Notes under the pieces: generated by a model | The model's database searches: none | Seen by the model: only the letters and a program-made list of their open reading frames with translations | Told to the model about the DNA's origin: nothing | Shown here: positions 7,604 to 16,180 of the stretch, piece after piece | Position numbering within the stretch: position 1 is the stretch's first letter | Layout of the letters: every line of letters begins with the position of its first letter | Assembly (NCBI GenBank): GCA_019352035.1 | Contig: JABBNZ010000032.1 | Location: 1-41,934 of the forward strand | Direction: 5' to 3' | DNA from: Pseudomonadota bacterium | GTDB taxonomy: Bacteria; Pseudomonadota; Gammaproteobacteria; Steroidobacterales; Steroidobacteraceae | Length of the DNA: 41,934 nt | Position numbers and translations under genes: made by a program

Positions 7604-8845
7604 GTGCACAAGAAGCACTTTCCGATATGGGCCAAAAATCGGCGCCTCCTTCGGCGGTCTTTGCCTCGTGCTGCTCATCGTGAGCGGGATCGCGCTGGAT
7701 CGCGTCGATGCGATCAATAAGCAGATAGTCCTGGCACACGAGGATTGGTTGCCGAGTCAGCGCACGCTGGGGCAACTGCGCTCCAGACTCGATCAGTACC
7801 GCCTTGCGGAAGTGGCGATCGCCGTGGGCACCGGCGATCGGGAAACGGCCGCCGCCGTCGAGAGTCTGCATCGCGCGTCCGCCAGGGTGGACGAGGCACG
7901 CGCGGACTGCGCTCGCTTCGTCACCCCCGGCACCGACGATGTGCGCTACATGCGTGCGTTCGATGACGCTTGGGGAAATTACCGAAAAGCGGGGGAGGGC
8001 CTGGCCCGCGCAGCGCTCGCCGGGCAGCGAGGCGATCGGGCCCGAGCTGCCGCCGCTCAACCGCTCTATGACGCGGCTTACACCGCGTTGACGCAGAGCA
8101 TGCGCTTCAATGCGGATGCTGCGCTCGCAAGCGCCGCAGCGGCGGCACGTTACGTCATGGTCACGCGGATGGTGCTGTTGACCGCCCTGTTCGCCGTACT
8201 GGGGATGAGTGGGGTTCTCGGGGCGTTGCTTACGCGCAACGTCTCGATCCCGCTGGCGGCAATGACGAGTGCGATGGGGCGCCTCGCGGGGCATGATCTT
8301 ACGGTGGAGGTGCCCGAAACGGCGCGCGATGACGAGCTTGGCGTCATGGCGAAGTCGATCGAGGTATTCAGGAGGAGCTTGATCGAGGCCGATGAGCTGC
8401 GTGCGCGGCAGGAGGCACAGCATGCGCTGCTGAGCGAGAGCGAACGGCGGTTTCGGACGGTGTTTGATTCCGTCAACGACGGAATCTTCATCATTGACCA
8501 CGGCACGGTGCAATTGACCGAGGTGAACCGGCGCGGCTGCGAGATGTTCGGCAAGGAGCGGGAAGCCATCATTGGCGCGCCGGTGAGCGCGCTGTCCGCC
8601 GAGGAATCTGGCGACGGCAGTCAAGTCATGGAGCGGATCGCAAGAGCACAGCACGATGGGGCGCAGCTGTTCGAGTGGCACTGCAAGGCAGGGGATGGGC
8701 ATCCGTTCTGGACGGAGGTCTCGCTGCGGCGCGCGACTGTCACGGACCGCGACGTCGTCGTGGCGACGCTGCGGGATATCAATGAGCGGCGGCGGGTCGA
8801 AGCCAGGATCCGGCACATGGCGCATCATGACGCGCTCACCGAGCG
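7604..8845 (+). pseudogene. Broken chemoreceptor-like sensor: 4HB-HAMP-PAS with truncated GGDEF
   Basis: The plus strand encodes a 4-helix-bundle periplasmic sensor bounded by two membrane helices (FGGLCLVLLIVSGIAL near the start; VLLTALFAVLGMSGVLGALL later). A HAMP linker (RNVSIPLAAMTSAMGRLAGH) and a PAS domain (SERRFRTVFDSVNDGIFIID) follow, and then the entry to a GGDEF domain, RIRHMAHHDALT. At about 8843 the frame leaves the GGDEF sequence: no SGDEF/GGEEF motif follows. At the 5' end, a GTG at 7604 (MHKKHFPI) is in a different frame from PKIGASFGG, so a frameshift near 7625-7632 separates start from body; inside the open frame only GTG 7668 could serve, which would lose half of the first membrane helix. 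Both ends are damaged, so no active diguanylate cyclase is expected. Confidence 0.75.
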
Positions 8846-9116
8846 TTGGAGTCCCGGACGCGAGTTTTACCTCGAGCATACGAGAGCTCCCGTGTCGCGG
8901 CCATACGTAATTCGCGCACAGGAGCAGCCTCGTGCGCAGGTGGCCGATTCCGGCGGCTTGCGCTACGAGTTCGGACGGCGGCCGCGAGCAATCGCCCGGT
9001 CTCTTCGGCGCCGGCAGGCTTCCCGAAGAGCTAACCCTGCAGCCCGTCACAGCGTCGCGCGGTGGGACGACGGAGTCCTTAATTGTGATCAACCCGTCGG
9101 TTGTTCTCGACGCGGG

Positions 9117-10556
9117 TCAGGCGCCTTCGGCCCGGTCGGCCGGGGAGGCATCGCTGCACGGCAGCTCGACCCAGAAGAGGCTGCCTCTGCCGAGCTCCGA
9201 GCTCACGCCGACACGTCCTTCGTAGATCTCGATGATCCGCTTCACGGTGGCCAGGCCGAGCCCGATGCCGGGCTGCGTGGCGCCGAGCCTGCGGAAGGGC
9301 TCGAAGATGCTTTGTTCGTAGCGCGGCGGAATTCCCGGGCCGTTGTCGCGAATCTCGATGCGCGCGCAGCCGTTGATGCGGCTGGCGCAAATGCTGATGC
9401 GGTGTGGCAAGCGGGTGCCTTCGCGAACGTACTTGATGGCATTGCCGAGCAGGTTGGATAAAATGCTGGCGAGCGCTTCGGGCGCGCTCGCGATCCGGAC
9501 CGCGGCGACTGAGGCGACCTGCAGCTCGATGCGTGCAGCCTCTGCGGCAGGACGGAACGAGGCGATCACTTCTTCGAGCACCGCGGCCAGGTCGGCGCCG
9601 CAGCCCGGTGCTGGTCTGGCGCCGGCCCGCGCGAAGTCCAGAAGCCCATCGATCACGCGGCGCATGCGTTCGAGTTGGCGCCGGACCTTGCCGAGGCTCT
9701 GATGAAATCCCGGATCGAGCTGCGGTGCGCGCAGGGCCGATTCGACCAGCAGGGTAGTGGAGCTCAGCGGATCCCTCAGGTCATGTGCAACGCGGCCCGC
9801 GAACGCCTCGAGCTCGGTGGCACGGTCGGCCAGCAACTGGCCATGCGCTTCGATGAGCCGGGCGCGGGTTCGGAGCATATGCAGGACCAGAGCGGTCGCG
9901 GCGATCGCAATGCCCAGACTCACGAGGCCGAGGATGGTCGCAATGCGCAGGGCGGCGTGCCGGACCTGAAGAATGTGATCGACGCTCGACTGGATCGCGA
10001 TCGCATCGCGCTCTCTCAGCTGCGTGAGCGTGCGGTCCGCGCTGAGAACCCGGGATTGCATGGTTTCGCTGAGAGTGCTCGAGGCGGCCTCGTGGGCGCC
10101 CGCATCAGCTTCCTCGAGCGCCCGTGTTTCGGAGTGGATGAGAAGCGCGATGTCTCTCTCACTCTCGCGGAGCAACTGCAAGTCCTGCGGGAAGGCGGAC
10201 CGGGAGCGATGGGCGGAGGTTTGCGCGAGCAGCCGGGCCTGCCCCGCGTCGATCGCGCGCCGCAGGTCCATCCTGGGGAAGAGCGACCCTTCGACGTACG
10301 CGTTCACCAGAACCACACTCCGCATCATTTCACGTTGGGCCGCGGCCAGGCGCTCGATATCGGGTATGGCGTCCTGCGATATGGCGAGCGCGCGTTGGTC
10401 GACGCGCTGCAGGAGGAACTGGGAGGAGATGAGCGACAGGGCAAAGCTGACCACGACCAGCAACATGGCGCCCGCCACCGGGAACGTCGGGCGCATCGTC
10501 CTGATGTCGACCTCATGCCATGCTGTCGAGGAGGGGATTCGTTCCGAGTCGGTCAT
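9117..10556 (-). CDS. Membrane sensor histidine kinase (orphan), 479 aa
   Basis: The start at 10556 has GGAG upstream. Helix 1 (about residues 27-49) and helix 2 (about 203-226) enclose a 150-residue all-helical periplasmic sensor. The cytoplasmic part has HisKA with the phospho-acceptor H258 in GRVAHDLRDPLSS, then a HATPase_c domain: N-box NLLGNAIKYV (N372), G1 box DNGPGIP (404-410), F box FEPFRRLG and G2 box GIGLGLATVKR. All catalytic elements are intact. No response-regulator gene adjoins it. It lies about 400 bases downstream of pelG on the same strand, so a link to Pel control is possible but unproven. Its ATG overlaps the stop of a 28-codon ORF (10553-10639), indicating translational coupling. 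Confidence 0.85.
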   Translation of the reverse strand: MTDSERIPSSTAWHEVDIRTMRPTFPVAGAMLLVVVSFALSLISSQFLLQRVDQRALAISQDAIPDIERLAAAQREMMRSVVLVNAYVEGSLFPRMDLRRAIDAGQARLLAQTSAHRSRSAFPQDLQLLRESERDIALLIHSETRALEEADAGAHEAASSTLSETMQSRVLSADRTLTQLRERDAIAIQSSVDHILQVRHAALRIATILGLVSLGIAIAATALVLHMLRTRARLIEAHGQLLADRATELEAFAGRVAHDLRDPLSSTTLLVESALRAPQLDPGFHQSLGKVRRQLERMRRVIDGLLDFARAGARPAPGCGADLAAVLEEVIASFRPAAEAARIELQVASVAAVRIASAPEALASILSNLLGNAIKYVREGTRLPHRISICASRINGCARIEIRDNGPGIPPRYEQSIFEPFRRLGATQPGIGLGLATVKRIIEIYEGRVGVSSELGRGSLFWVELPCSDASPADRAEGA

Positions 10557-10639
10557 GGCTCATCTCCGGCCGCCGCCGGCGGCGCACGGGCAGTGCAGGC
10601 AGCTGGTGTAAAGATCAAAATGATAGCCATTCTCATCAT
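10553..10639 (-). CDS. 28-aa ORF overlapping the kinase start; possible mini-lipopeptide
   Basis: GGAG lies seven bases before the ATG at 10639. The peptide starts MMRMAIILIFTPAAC and continues with 13 residues rich in Ala and Pro, ending GDEP. The short hydrophobic stretch followed by AAC looks like a tiny lipoprotein signal, although Pro at -3 is atypical. The stop TGA shares the ATGA overlap with the kinase start at 10556, a classical coupling arrangement. It could instead be a leader peptide that sets kinase translation. No homologue is recognised. Confidence 0.4.
   Translation of the reverse strand: MMRMAIILIFTPAACTARAPPAAAGDEP
10621..10635 (-). promoter_or_regulatory. Candidate Fur-like operator
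   Basis: The minus strand reads TGAGAATGGCTATCA, which matches 12 of 15 positions of the 7-1-7 Fur motif TGATAATGATTATCA, and lies in an AT-rich island unlike its surroundings. It sits about 65 bases upstream of the kinase and overlaps the first codons of the 28-codon ORF, so part of the match may be coding coincidence. Confidence 0.3.
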
Positions 10640-10951
10640 TATTTAACTCCGAGGAGGCGCTTCGGGGGCGCCGAACGCCACGCACACACGAGGGGTCGAC
10701 ACCGCAGCGGATCGGGGCATGCCCGCAGAAGGGGCGATCGATTGCACGGCGGCGCGTGTCCGGCGCCAGCGACGCGCGGGTATCCGACGGACGCGTTCTA
10801 CGCCCCGGGCAAGAGCCGCTCCGGAGCATGGATCCCCGCGCGGGAAGGCGCCGCGATGGCACTGAAGCCGCATTTCAATCCCGGGCGGAAGGCATTCTCC
10901 GCCTTTCTCAGCCCGAGGGTTTACGTTTGTCGGGCCGGGGCTGCGCGGGGA
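10640..10951. other. Gap between pelG and the kinase ORFs
   Basis: No gene is supported here. A hairpin at 10884-10903 (GGCGGA, 8-nt loop, TCCGCC) lies about 50 bases past the pelG stop and could mark the end of the Pel transcript. There is no T-run on the minus strand, so termination would have to be Rho-dependent. Confidence 0.4.
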
Positions 10952-12328
10952 TCAGCGAAGCATGAACGTGGTGTAAGTCAGCCTGTCGAGCACGCGGTCG
11001 GTGACGGAGAGGACGAGCAGGGCGGTCAGGAGCATGGCGAGGACGAAGCCGTAGCCATAGTAGAACGGACCCAGCCTCAGGCTAAGATCGCTGAAGGCGA
11101 GATTGGCGATCAGCATCGTGGCGCTCACCGCGGCGGCGAGCCCCAGGCGGTCGAGATAGAAGAGAATGTTGAGTCCCGCCATGACCAGCAGCTGCAGGCC
11201 GACCCCCACCGAGTCTATGGCGAGCAAGGGAAAATACAGGGTCGGAATGTGGAAGAAGGCGAGGAGCGAGGGGCCGAGGGCGATGAGAACGAGCAGCGTG
11301 AAGCCCTGGATCTTGATGATGTCGTAGATACCCTCGCGGGCGGTGACGACCATCTGCGCACGGTAGGCGCGGATCGCGGTCAGCGCGCCGCCCTCGCGCA
11401 CCGCGCGGTAGTAGCGATCATAGGCGCGCACGAAGTCGACTTCCATTCGCAGCAGGAATACGGCCATGCCGGGAATCAGCGTGAAATAGGCGAGAAATAT
11501 CGGCGTGTCGTAGATGACCGATGCGTGCAGATCGCCGATCACCCGCCCGCCGGTGCCCGGAGAGAGCCAGAAGAGGAACTTGTCGGCCCAGACCGCGGCG
11601 TTGAAGAAAAAGCCGATCGGCAGCAGCCACAGGTGCCGGCGTCCGGCGCGCAGGAAGTCGAACTCGATCAGGCGGGCCGGCGGATACTCGCGCCACACCA
11701 GGGCCAGCGCCCCGAGGATGATGACGGCCTGCCCGAGCGCGAACCCGAGCAGCAGGCCCTCCATGCCGAGCCCTGCCTTGCCCAGCGCGAACCCGAGCGC
11801 GACCGATCCGCCGTAGCCCAGGAAGTAGAGCACCAGCAGCGCTCGGTAGCGCTTCAGCCCCGAGAGCAGGACGGTGAGCACCCACACGGTGTTGAGAAGG
11901 TTCAGGCCGACGATCATCAGCAGGCGATAGGCCGGGCTCGTCTCGGGCAGCAGCCACAGCGCCACGGGTATCGAGGCGAGCAACAGCGGCAGCCCGGTGA
12001 CGAGCAGGATGCCGAAGAGATTCGGCAATACCCGGCCGCTCTGGCCTTCGAACAGCCGGTCCGCGACGTAGCGCGTGTAGGCGAGCTGCGTGCCGCCTGA
12101 GTAGATGAGGCTGAGGGCGATCAGCCAGGTCACGCTGGTCTGAAACGCGGTGATCTTGGCGGCGGGCACGACCACGCCGAGACTCATCACGCCCAGGATC
12201 AGAACCGCCAGGATCGACAACACCCAGGGTCCCGAGCCGATGACGCCGGCGTAGAGATACGCGCGCAGGAGACCGAGGTAAGTTTCGCTGCGGGACAGGC
12301 GGCGCAGCTCGAAGCCGATGCCGGCCAT
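10952..12328 (-). CDS. pelG: PelG, inner-membrane Pel polysaccharide transporter, 458 aa
   Basis: PelG is the polytopic membrane protein that, with PelD and PelE, carries the Pel polymer made by PelF across the inner membrane. The start at 12328 gives the family N-terminus MAGIGFELRRLSR. About twelve hydrophobic segments follow, with conserved loops such as FEGQSGRVLPNLFG and the hydrophilic loop LIPGMAVFLLRMEVDFVRAY found in PelG proteins. Length matches the P. aeruginosa protein (about 456 aa). Its ATG shares one base with the pelF TGA (TGATG), so translation is coupled. It is the last gene of the operon. Confidence 0.93.
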   Translation of the reverse strand: MAGIGFELRRLSRSETYLGLLRAYLYAGVIGSGPWVLSILAVLILGVMSLGVVVPAAKITAFQTSVTWLIALSLIYSGGTQLAYTRYVADRLFEGQSGRVLPNLFGILLVTGLPLLLASIPVALWLLPETSPAYRLLMIVGLNLLNTVWVLTVLLSGLKRYRALLVLYFLGYGGSVALGFALGKAGLGMEGLLLGFALGQAVIILGALALVWREYPPARLIEFDFLRAGRRHLWLLPIGFFFNAAVWADKFLFWLSPGTGGRVIGDLHASVIYDTPIFLAYFTLIPGMAVFLLRMEVDFVRAYDRYYRAVREGGALTAIRAYRAQMVVTAREGIYDIIKIQGFTLLVLIALGPSLLAFFHIPTLYFPLLAIDSVGVGLQLLVMAGLNILFYLDRLGLAAAVSATMLIANLAFSDLSLRLGPFYYGYGFVLAMLLTALLVLSVTDRVLDRLTYTTFMLR

Positions 12329-13845
12329 CAGCGCGCGACCTCGGCGCCGATGCGGCCGGCGAAGAGCTGATCGAACGTGTCGATCATCTGACGCTGGTCG
12401 TAATGGGATTCCACACGCCGGATCGCGGCCTGGGAGGCGCGCCCGTAGGCGACGGGATCTCCCAGCAGCCCGGCGCATTCCCTGGCCAACGCCTCGTGGT
12501 CGGCCAGGCCCACCACGGCGCCGGCCGCGCCCAAGGCGCGATCATCGTCCCCGCGGCCGTATACGAGCTCCGCGCAGGCGCCCACGTCGGTGGTCACGCA
12601 GGGCAGGCCGGCGGCGAATCCCTCCAGGACCGACAAGGGCAGCCCTTCGCTGATGGAGCTGAGCACCAGCACACCGACCTCCGGCAGGATCTCCTCGATG
12701 CGCCGGAAGCCGAAGAAGCGCAGTGCGTCGCCGAGCCCGAGGGCCTGGGCGAGCTCGCGGCATTCGCGGCTGTATTCGGGATCCTCGTCCTGCGGGCCGA
12801 CGATCCAGGCCTCGGCATCCGGCAGATGCTGTCGCAGGGCGTGCGCGGCGCGGATGAAGGTCTTGATGTCCTTGATGTGCACGACTCGACCGAGCAGGCA
12901 GATGACCGGCGGCGGCGCGCTGCCGGCCGGCCGGCGCAGGCGGCCGAGGCGCTCGACGTCCACGCCGTTGGGAATGATGCGGGTGCGCGCCGGATCGGCG
13001 CCATCGCGGATCTGCTGCTGCCGCGCCGTTTCGAAGAGGCTGATGATGGGATCGGAGTGACGGTAAGCGAGCCCTCCCAGGACCTCGAAGAAGCGGATCC
13101 ACAGCTCGCGCAGATGGCTGACTTCGGTCGGATCGTGTTGCAGGGGGCTGCGCGCGTCATTGATCCAGTCGGCGTTCATCAGGTCGACGCGCCGCTCCTT
13201 GGTGTAGATGCCATGCTCCATGAGAACGAGGGGGCGCCGTTGCGCCTGGGAGCCGAGCACTCCGAGCAGACCTGCGAAGCCGGTCGAGGGGCTGAGGAAC
13301 AGGCGTGCTCGCGGCAGCGCCCGGGCCGCGCGGGCCAGCGCCCATATCGGGCGGTGCAGATTGCGCACCGTCCAGAAGTAGTCGACGAAGGACGGCTCCG
13401 TGGCGTTGGCTTCGTAGGCGGCGGTGATGTAGTTCCAGGCGGGCTCGCCGTAAAGGAACGCGTCTTCGCTGAGCGGGTCGCCGGCCTCGAGGTGGGCGCC
13501 GAAGTCGAGCACGTCGACTTTCCCGGCGCGCAGAGACTCATGAAGGCGGGCGTAGAGGTTGGTCGTGTCGGGCGGCAGGCGAGGAGGTTTCACGACCCGG
13601 CGCTCGGCTTCCTCGAACAGATAGAGAGTCTGTAATACCGGCAGGTTCCCGGGCAGCTCGTACTGCAGGCCGCGGTAGTCCTGCGGGCGCGAGCCGAGGA
13701 AGACGGCGCCGAAGCGCCACTGCGGCAGCCCGCTGACGAGCTGATGCACCCAGCTCGACACGCCGCCTTTGATGTAGGGGTAAGTGCCTTCGAGCAGCAG
13801 TGCGATGTCGCATTCGGTCGTTGTCGTCTCAGGCATCGAGTGCAT
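12328..13845 (-). CDS. pelF: PelF, cytosolic Pel glycosyltransferase (GT4), 505 aa
   Basis: PelF polymerises the GalN/GalNAc-rich Pel chain from nucleotide sugars in the cytoplasm. The opening LLLEGTYPYIKGGVSSWVHQ (residues 17-36) is the family signature. The central LMEHGIYTKERR and the donor-binding RVVHIKDIKTF (320-330) are typical, and an EX7E motif is formed by E400 and E408 in SEGLPLSVLEGFAAG. The start overlaps the pelE end by 17 bases; an ATG three codons in (13836) is an alternative with similar ribosome-binding support. It is coupled to pelG downstream. Confidence 0.94.
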   Translation of the reverse strand: MHSMPETTTTECDIALLLEGTYPYIKGGVSSWVHQLVSGLPQWRFGAVFLGSRPQDYRGLQYELPGNLPVLQTLYLFEEAERRVVKPPRLPPDTTNLYARLHESLRAGKVDVLDFGAHLEAGDPLSEDAFLYGEPAWNYITAAYEANATEPSFVDYFWTVRNLHRPIWALARAARALPRARLFLSPSTGFAGLLGVLGSQAQRRPLVLMEHGIYTKERRVDLMNADWINDARSPLQHDPTEVSHLRELWIRFFEVLGGLAYRHSDPIISLFETARQQQIRDGADPARTRIIPNGVDVERLGRLRRPAGSAPPPVICLLGRVVHIKDIKTFIRAAHALRQHLPDAEAWIVGPQDEDPEYSRECRELAQALGLGDALRFFGFRRIEEILPEVGVLVLSSISEGLPLSVLEGFAAGLPCVTTDVGACAELVYGRGDDDRALGAAGAVVGLADHEALARECAGLLGDPVAYGRASQAAIRRVESHYDQRQMIDTFDQLFAGRIGAEVAR

Positions 13846-14803
13846 ATCCCCAGACCTTTGCCACGGGACCGATCAGCGGAATGTGCCGGTAGAGCGGGTT
13901 GCGCTCGAGGAGCCGGCGCAGGCGCGAATAGTCGCGCGCGCGCCAGGCGCTCTCGAGCAGCCAGGGAAGCGCCCGGGCCGGCGCGGCGCCGGCGGCGCGC
14001 GCCAGCTCGTAGTCTAGCGTGACATCCGCCTCCCGCGCCTCAGGGCGCTGTTGATTCAGGCGCGCGCGCACCAGCAGGAGGCGGCTGCGCCAGGCGGCAT
14101 CCGCGGCCGGCTCGCCGATCGCCGCGATGAGCTGTTGCGCCGCATCGAGATGCATCTGGCGCAGGCCGCCGCTGACGATCCCGAGATAGACGAATTCGAG
14201 ATGCAGCTCGGCGAGGTCGAGCGTGATCTGCGGGGCGCCGAGCCCGTGCGAGCGCCGGTGCTCCTCGAGCCGGCTTATCTGCGCGATGATCGCCTCTTCC
14301 CGGCGGGCGAGCAGGTTGTGCGCGAGCAGGCGCAGCGTCTCGTCCGGATGGCTCAGCGCCCCGCGCAGCAGATGAGTCGTTTCCCGGTTGCGGCGGGTTG
14401 CGATGGCGAGCAGGGCGCGTGAGCCCACCCCGCTCTCGGGCAGGGCGCTGCGCAGGCGCGCCAGCGCACCGCCGGCACCGAAGTGGCTGACGTGGCCGCG
14501 CACTTCGGTCGCATACGCCGGCTGGCGCACGACCTTCGGCGGCAAGTGGTGCGAGTCCTTCTCGAGACGCGGATACAGCAGGCCGACCACGAGCACCAGC
14601 AGGGGGCCGAGCAGCGGAAGGAGACTTCCCAAGGCGGCGAGCGACAGGATACCGAGCAGTGGCCGCTTGCGCAGGCGGTGAGGCAGCAGGCGATGCGTGA
14701 GCGCCGCGATGAGCGTACTGAGCAGGACGTTGGCGAGCAGCAGGGTGAGCACCATCGAAGCGGCCGCGGACGTCGAGGCAGGCTGCAGCCACCCCGGACT
14801 CAT
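13829..14803 (-). CDS. pelE: PelE, inner-membrane TPR protein of the Pel complex, 324 aa
   Basis: Two N-terminal membrane helices (about residues 17-37 and 48-76) are followed by HHLPPKVVRQPAYATEVRGH and a helical TPR-like cytoplasmic region, the layout of PelE, which works with PelD and PelG in the inner-membrane complex. ATG and the pelD stop overlap as ATGA at 14800-14803. The C-terminal half (LWLLESAWRARDYSRLRRLL-like helices) is Ala/Arg/Leu-rich. Sequence conservation in PelE is low in general, so the call rests on topology plus position between pelD and pelF, both of which are secure. Confidence 0.88.
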   Translation of the reverse strand: MSPGWLQPASTSAAASMVLTLLLANVLLSTLIAALTHRLLPHRLRKRPLLGILSLAALGSLLPLLGPLLVLVVGLLYPRLEKDSHHLPPKVVRQPAYATEVRGHVSHFGAGGALARLRSALPESGVGSRALLAIATRRNRETTHLLRGALSHPDETLRLLAHNLLARREEAIIAQISRLEEHRRSHGLGAPQITLDLAELHLEFVYLGIVSGGLRQMHLDAAQQLIAAIGEPAADAAWRSRLLLVRARLNQQRPEAREADVTLDYELARAAGAAPARALPWLLESAWRARDYSRLRRLLERNPLYRHIPLIGPVAKVWGYALDA

Positions 14804-16161
14804 GGGGTGAGTCCGATGCCGCGCTCGCGCAGGAAGGCGAGCGGCAGTTGAAGATCGCCCTCGATGCCGGACTCGCGCAGGAGCGCGAGCGGCGTGCGGT
14901 GATCGATGGGAACCTGCACGACGTCGAAGCCGGCGGCTTCGAGCCCACCCTCCATGCGGTGGGCGCGCAGGACGCCGTCAATGCGCTCGAGAAAGCCGCG
15001 CGCGGTGGCAGGCCCGGCGAGCGGCAGCAGGATCAGCATGCCCGCCGCCAGCGGGCCGAAGGGCTCACGCCAGTAGAGGTCGAGATCGCGTCGGGCAGCG
15101 TGCGCAGCATCGAGCGCCGAGGCCTGTGCGCCTTCCGATCGGGCACGCACGACGATCAGGGTGGAGCGTACGCCGCTGCGCTCGTGAAGGCGCTGCAGCT
15201 TGATGAGCTCGTGAGCGAACACGGCCGGGCAGTCCGGAAGGATCCGGCGCAATTCCGCTGTCTGCGCCGCCGCCCAGCTTTCATCGGCAAAGTACTGCAG
15301 CATGGCGGTGGCGGCGGTAAGGTTCTCCTCGGCAAGGGCGAGCAGGGGAAGGTCGCGCACCACGAGCACGCCCAGCTCTTCGCGGGCGGAGTTGATCAGC
15401 GGAAAGACCGCGCGGTAGCTGCCCCCCTGCTCGAGCTCCGTCAGCTGATCGATGCTGTGGTAGGCGGTTTGCTCGTGCTCCAGGGCATACCTCAGCAGGG
15501 GATCGGTCCGCACGAGTGTGGCGGGCGCCCCGAGAGCGGCGAGCGGCTCATTGGCGAGGCGGCCATTTCGATACAGGTGCAGCGCTGCGGTCTCGAAGCG
15601 GCAGTACTGCGCCAACAGCTGCAGCAGCGCGTTGGCGCCGGACTCGCCGATGCCGGTGAGCGTTTCGGCGCTGAGCTCGCGCAGAGCCTCCAGGGCCCCG
15701 CGCAGCGTGACCGGTTGCGTGATGAGCGCTTCCTCGAGTCGGTCGTGCGACAGACGGGTGACGAAAAATGCCCGGGTCAGCGATTCCAGGCGCTGCTCGG
15801 TGTAGTCCGTTCGCGCCCGTCCGGCCCTCAGCTGCTCGCGCCAACGCGAGCTGTATTGGCCGGCGCTCAGGGCCGCGAGCGCTCCTCCCGCCAGTTGGAT
15901 GAGCGGCGGTGCCTGCCCGGTGAGACCCAGCCGGTGTGCGGTGATGCCGGCGACGGTGAGCACGAGGGTGGCGAGGGCGCCTGGGGAGAGACCGTAGCGC
16001 AGTCCGAGCAGGAAAGGGATCAGCCACAGCCAGGGATACGCCGAGGTGGTGAACGGCGCGGTGGGAAAGAGCCACGCGGCGAGCGCCAGGCCCGCGAGCG
16101 GCAGCAGCGCGACTTCGGCCCAGACGAGGAGCCCGAAGCGCTGATCGGAGCTGTGATCCAT
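14800..16161 (-). CDS. pelD: PelD, c-di-GMP receptor of the Pel machinery, 453 aa
   Basis: PelD sits in the inner membrane and switches Pel export on when it binds c-di-GMP. The start at 16161 has GAGG seven bases upstream. Four membrane helices (about 13-100) lead to a coiled region, a GAF domain (about 150-290) and a degenerate GGDEF domain that cannot make c-di-GMP. The inhibitory-site-like RxxD is present as R358-D-L-D361, and a second Arg lies exactly 35 residues on (R393, in LERIDG). This matches the R367/D370/R402 spacing that binds the dinucleotide in P. aeruginosa PelD. Post-translational control by c-di-GMP is therefore expected. It overlaps pelE by four bases. Confidence 0.93.
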   Translation of the reverse strand: MDHSSDQRFGLLVWAEVALLPLAGLALAAWLFPTAPFTTSAYPWLWLIPFLLGLRYGLSPGALATLVLTVAGITAHRLGLTGQAPPLIQLAGGALAALSAGQYSSRWREQLRAGRARTDYTEQRLESLTRAFFVTRLSHDRLEEALITQPVTLRGALEALRELSAETLTGIGESGANALLQLLAQYCRFETAALHLYRNGRLANEPLAALGAPATLVRTDPLLRYALEHEQTAYHSIDQLTELEQGGSYRAVFPLINSAREELGVLVVRDLPLLALAEENLTAATAMLQYFADESWAAAQTAELRRILPDCPAVFAHELIKLQRLHERSGVRSTLIVVRARSEGAQASALDAAHAARRDLDLYWREPFGPLAAGMLILLPLAGPATARGFLERIDGVLRAHRMEGGLEAAGFDVVQVPIDHRTPLALLRESGIEGDLQLPLAFLRERGIGLTP

Positions 16162-16180
16162 GCCCGGCCTCATCCGCGGG

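Noticed and set aside
7596-9092. 498-codon minus-strand ORF opposite the broken sensor gene
   Set aside because: The opposite strand carries clear HAMP and PAS sequence; this frame has no domain and low complexity.
10520-12100. 526-codon plus-strand ORF across pelG
   Set aside because: It is the complement of membrane helices read backwards, giving a highly charged Gln/Glu/Arg-rich product with no family resemblance.
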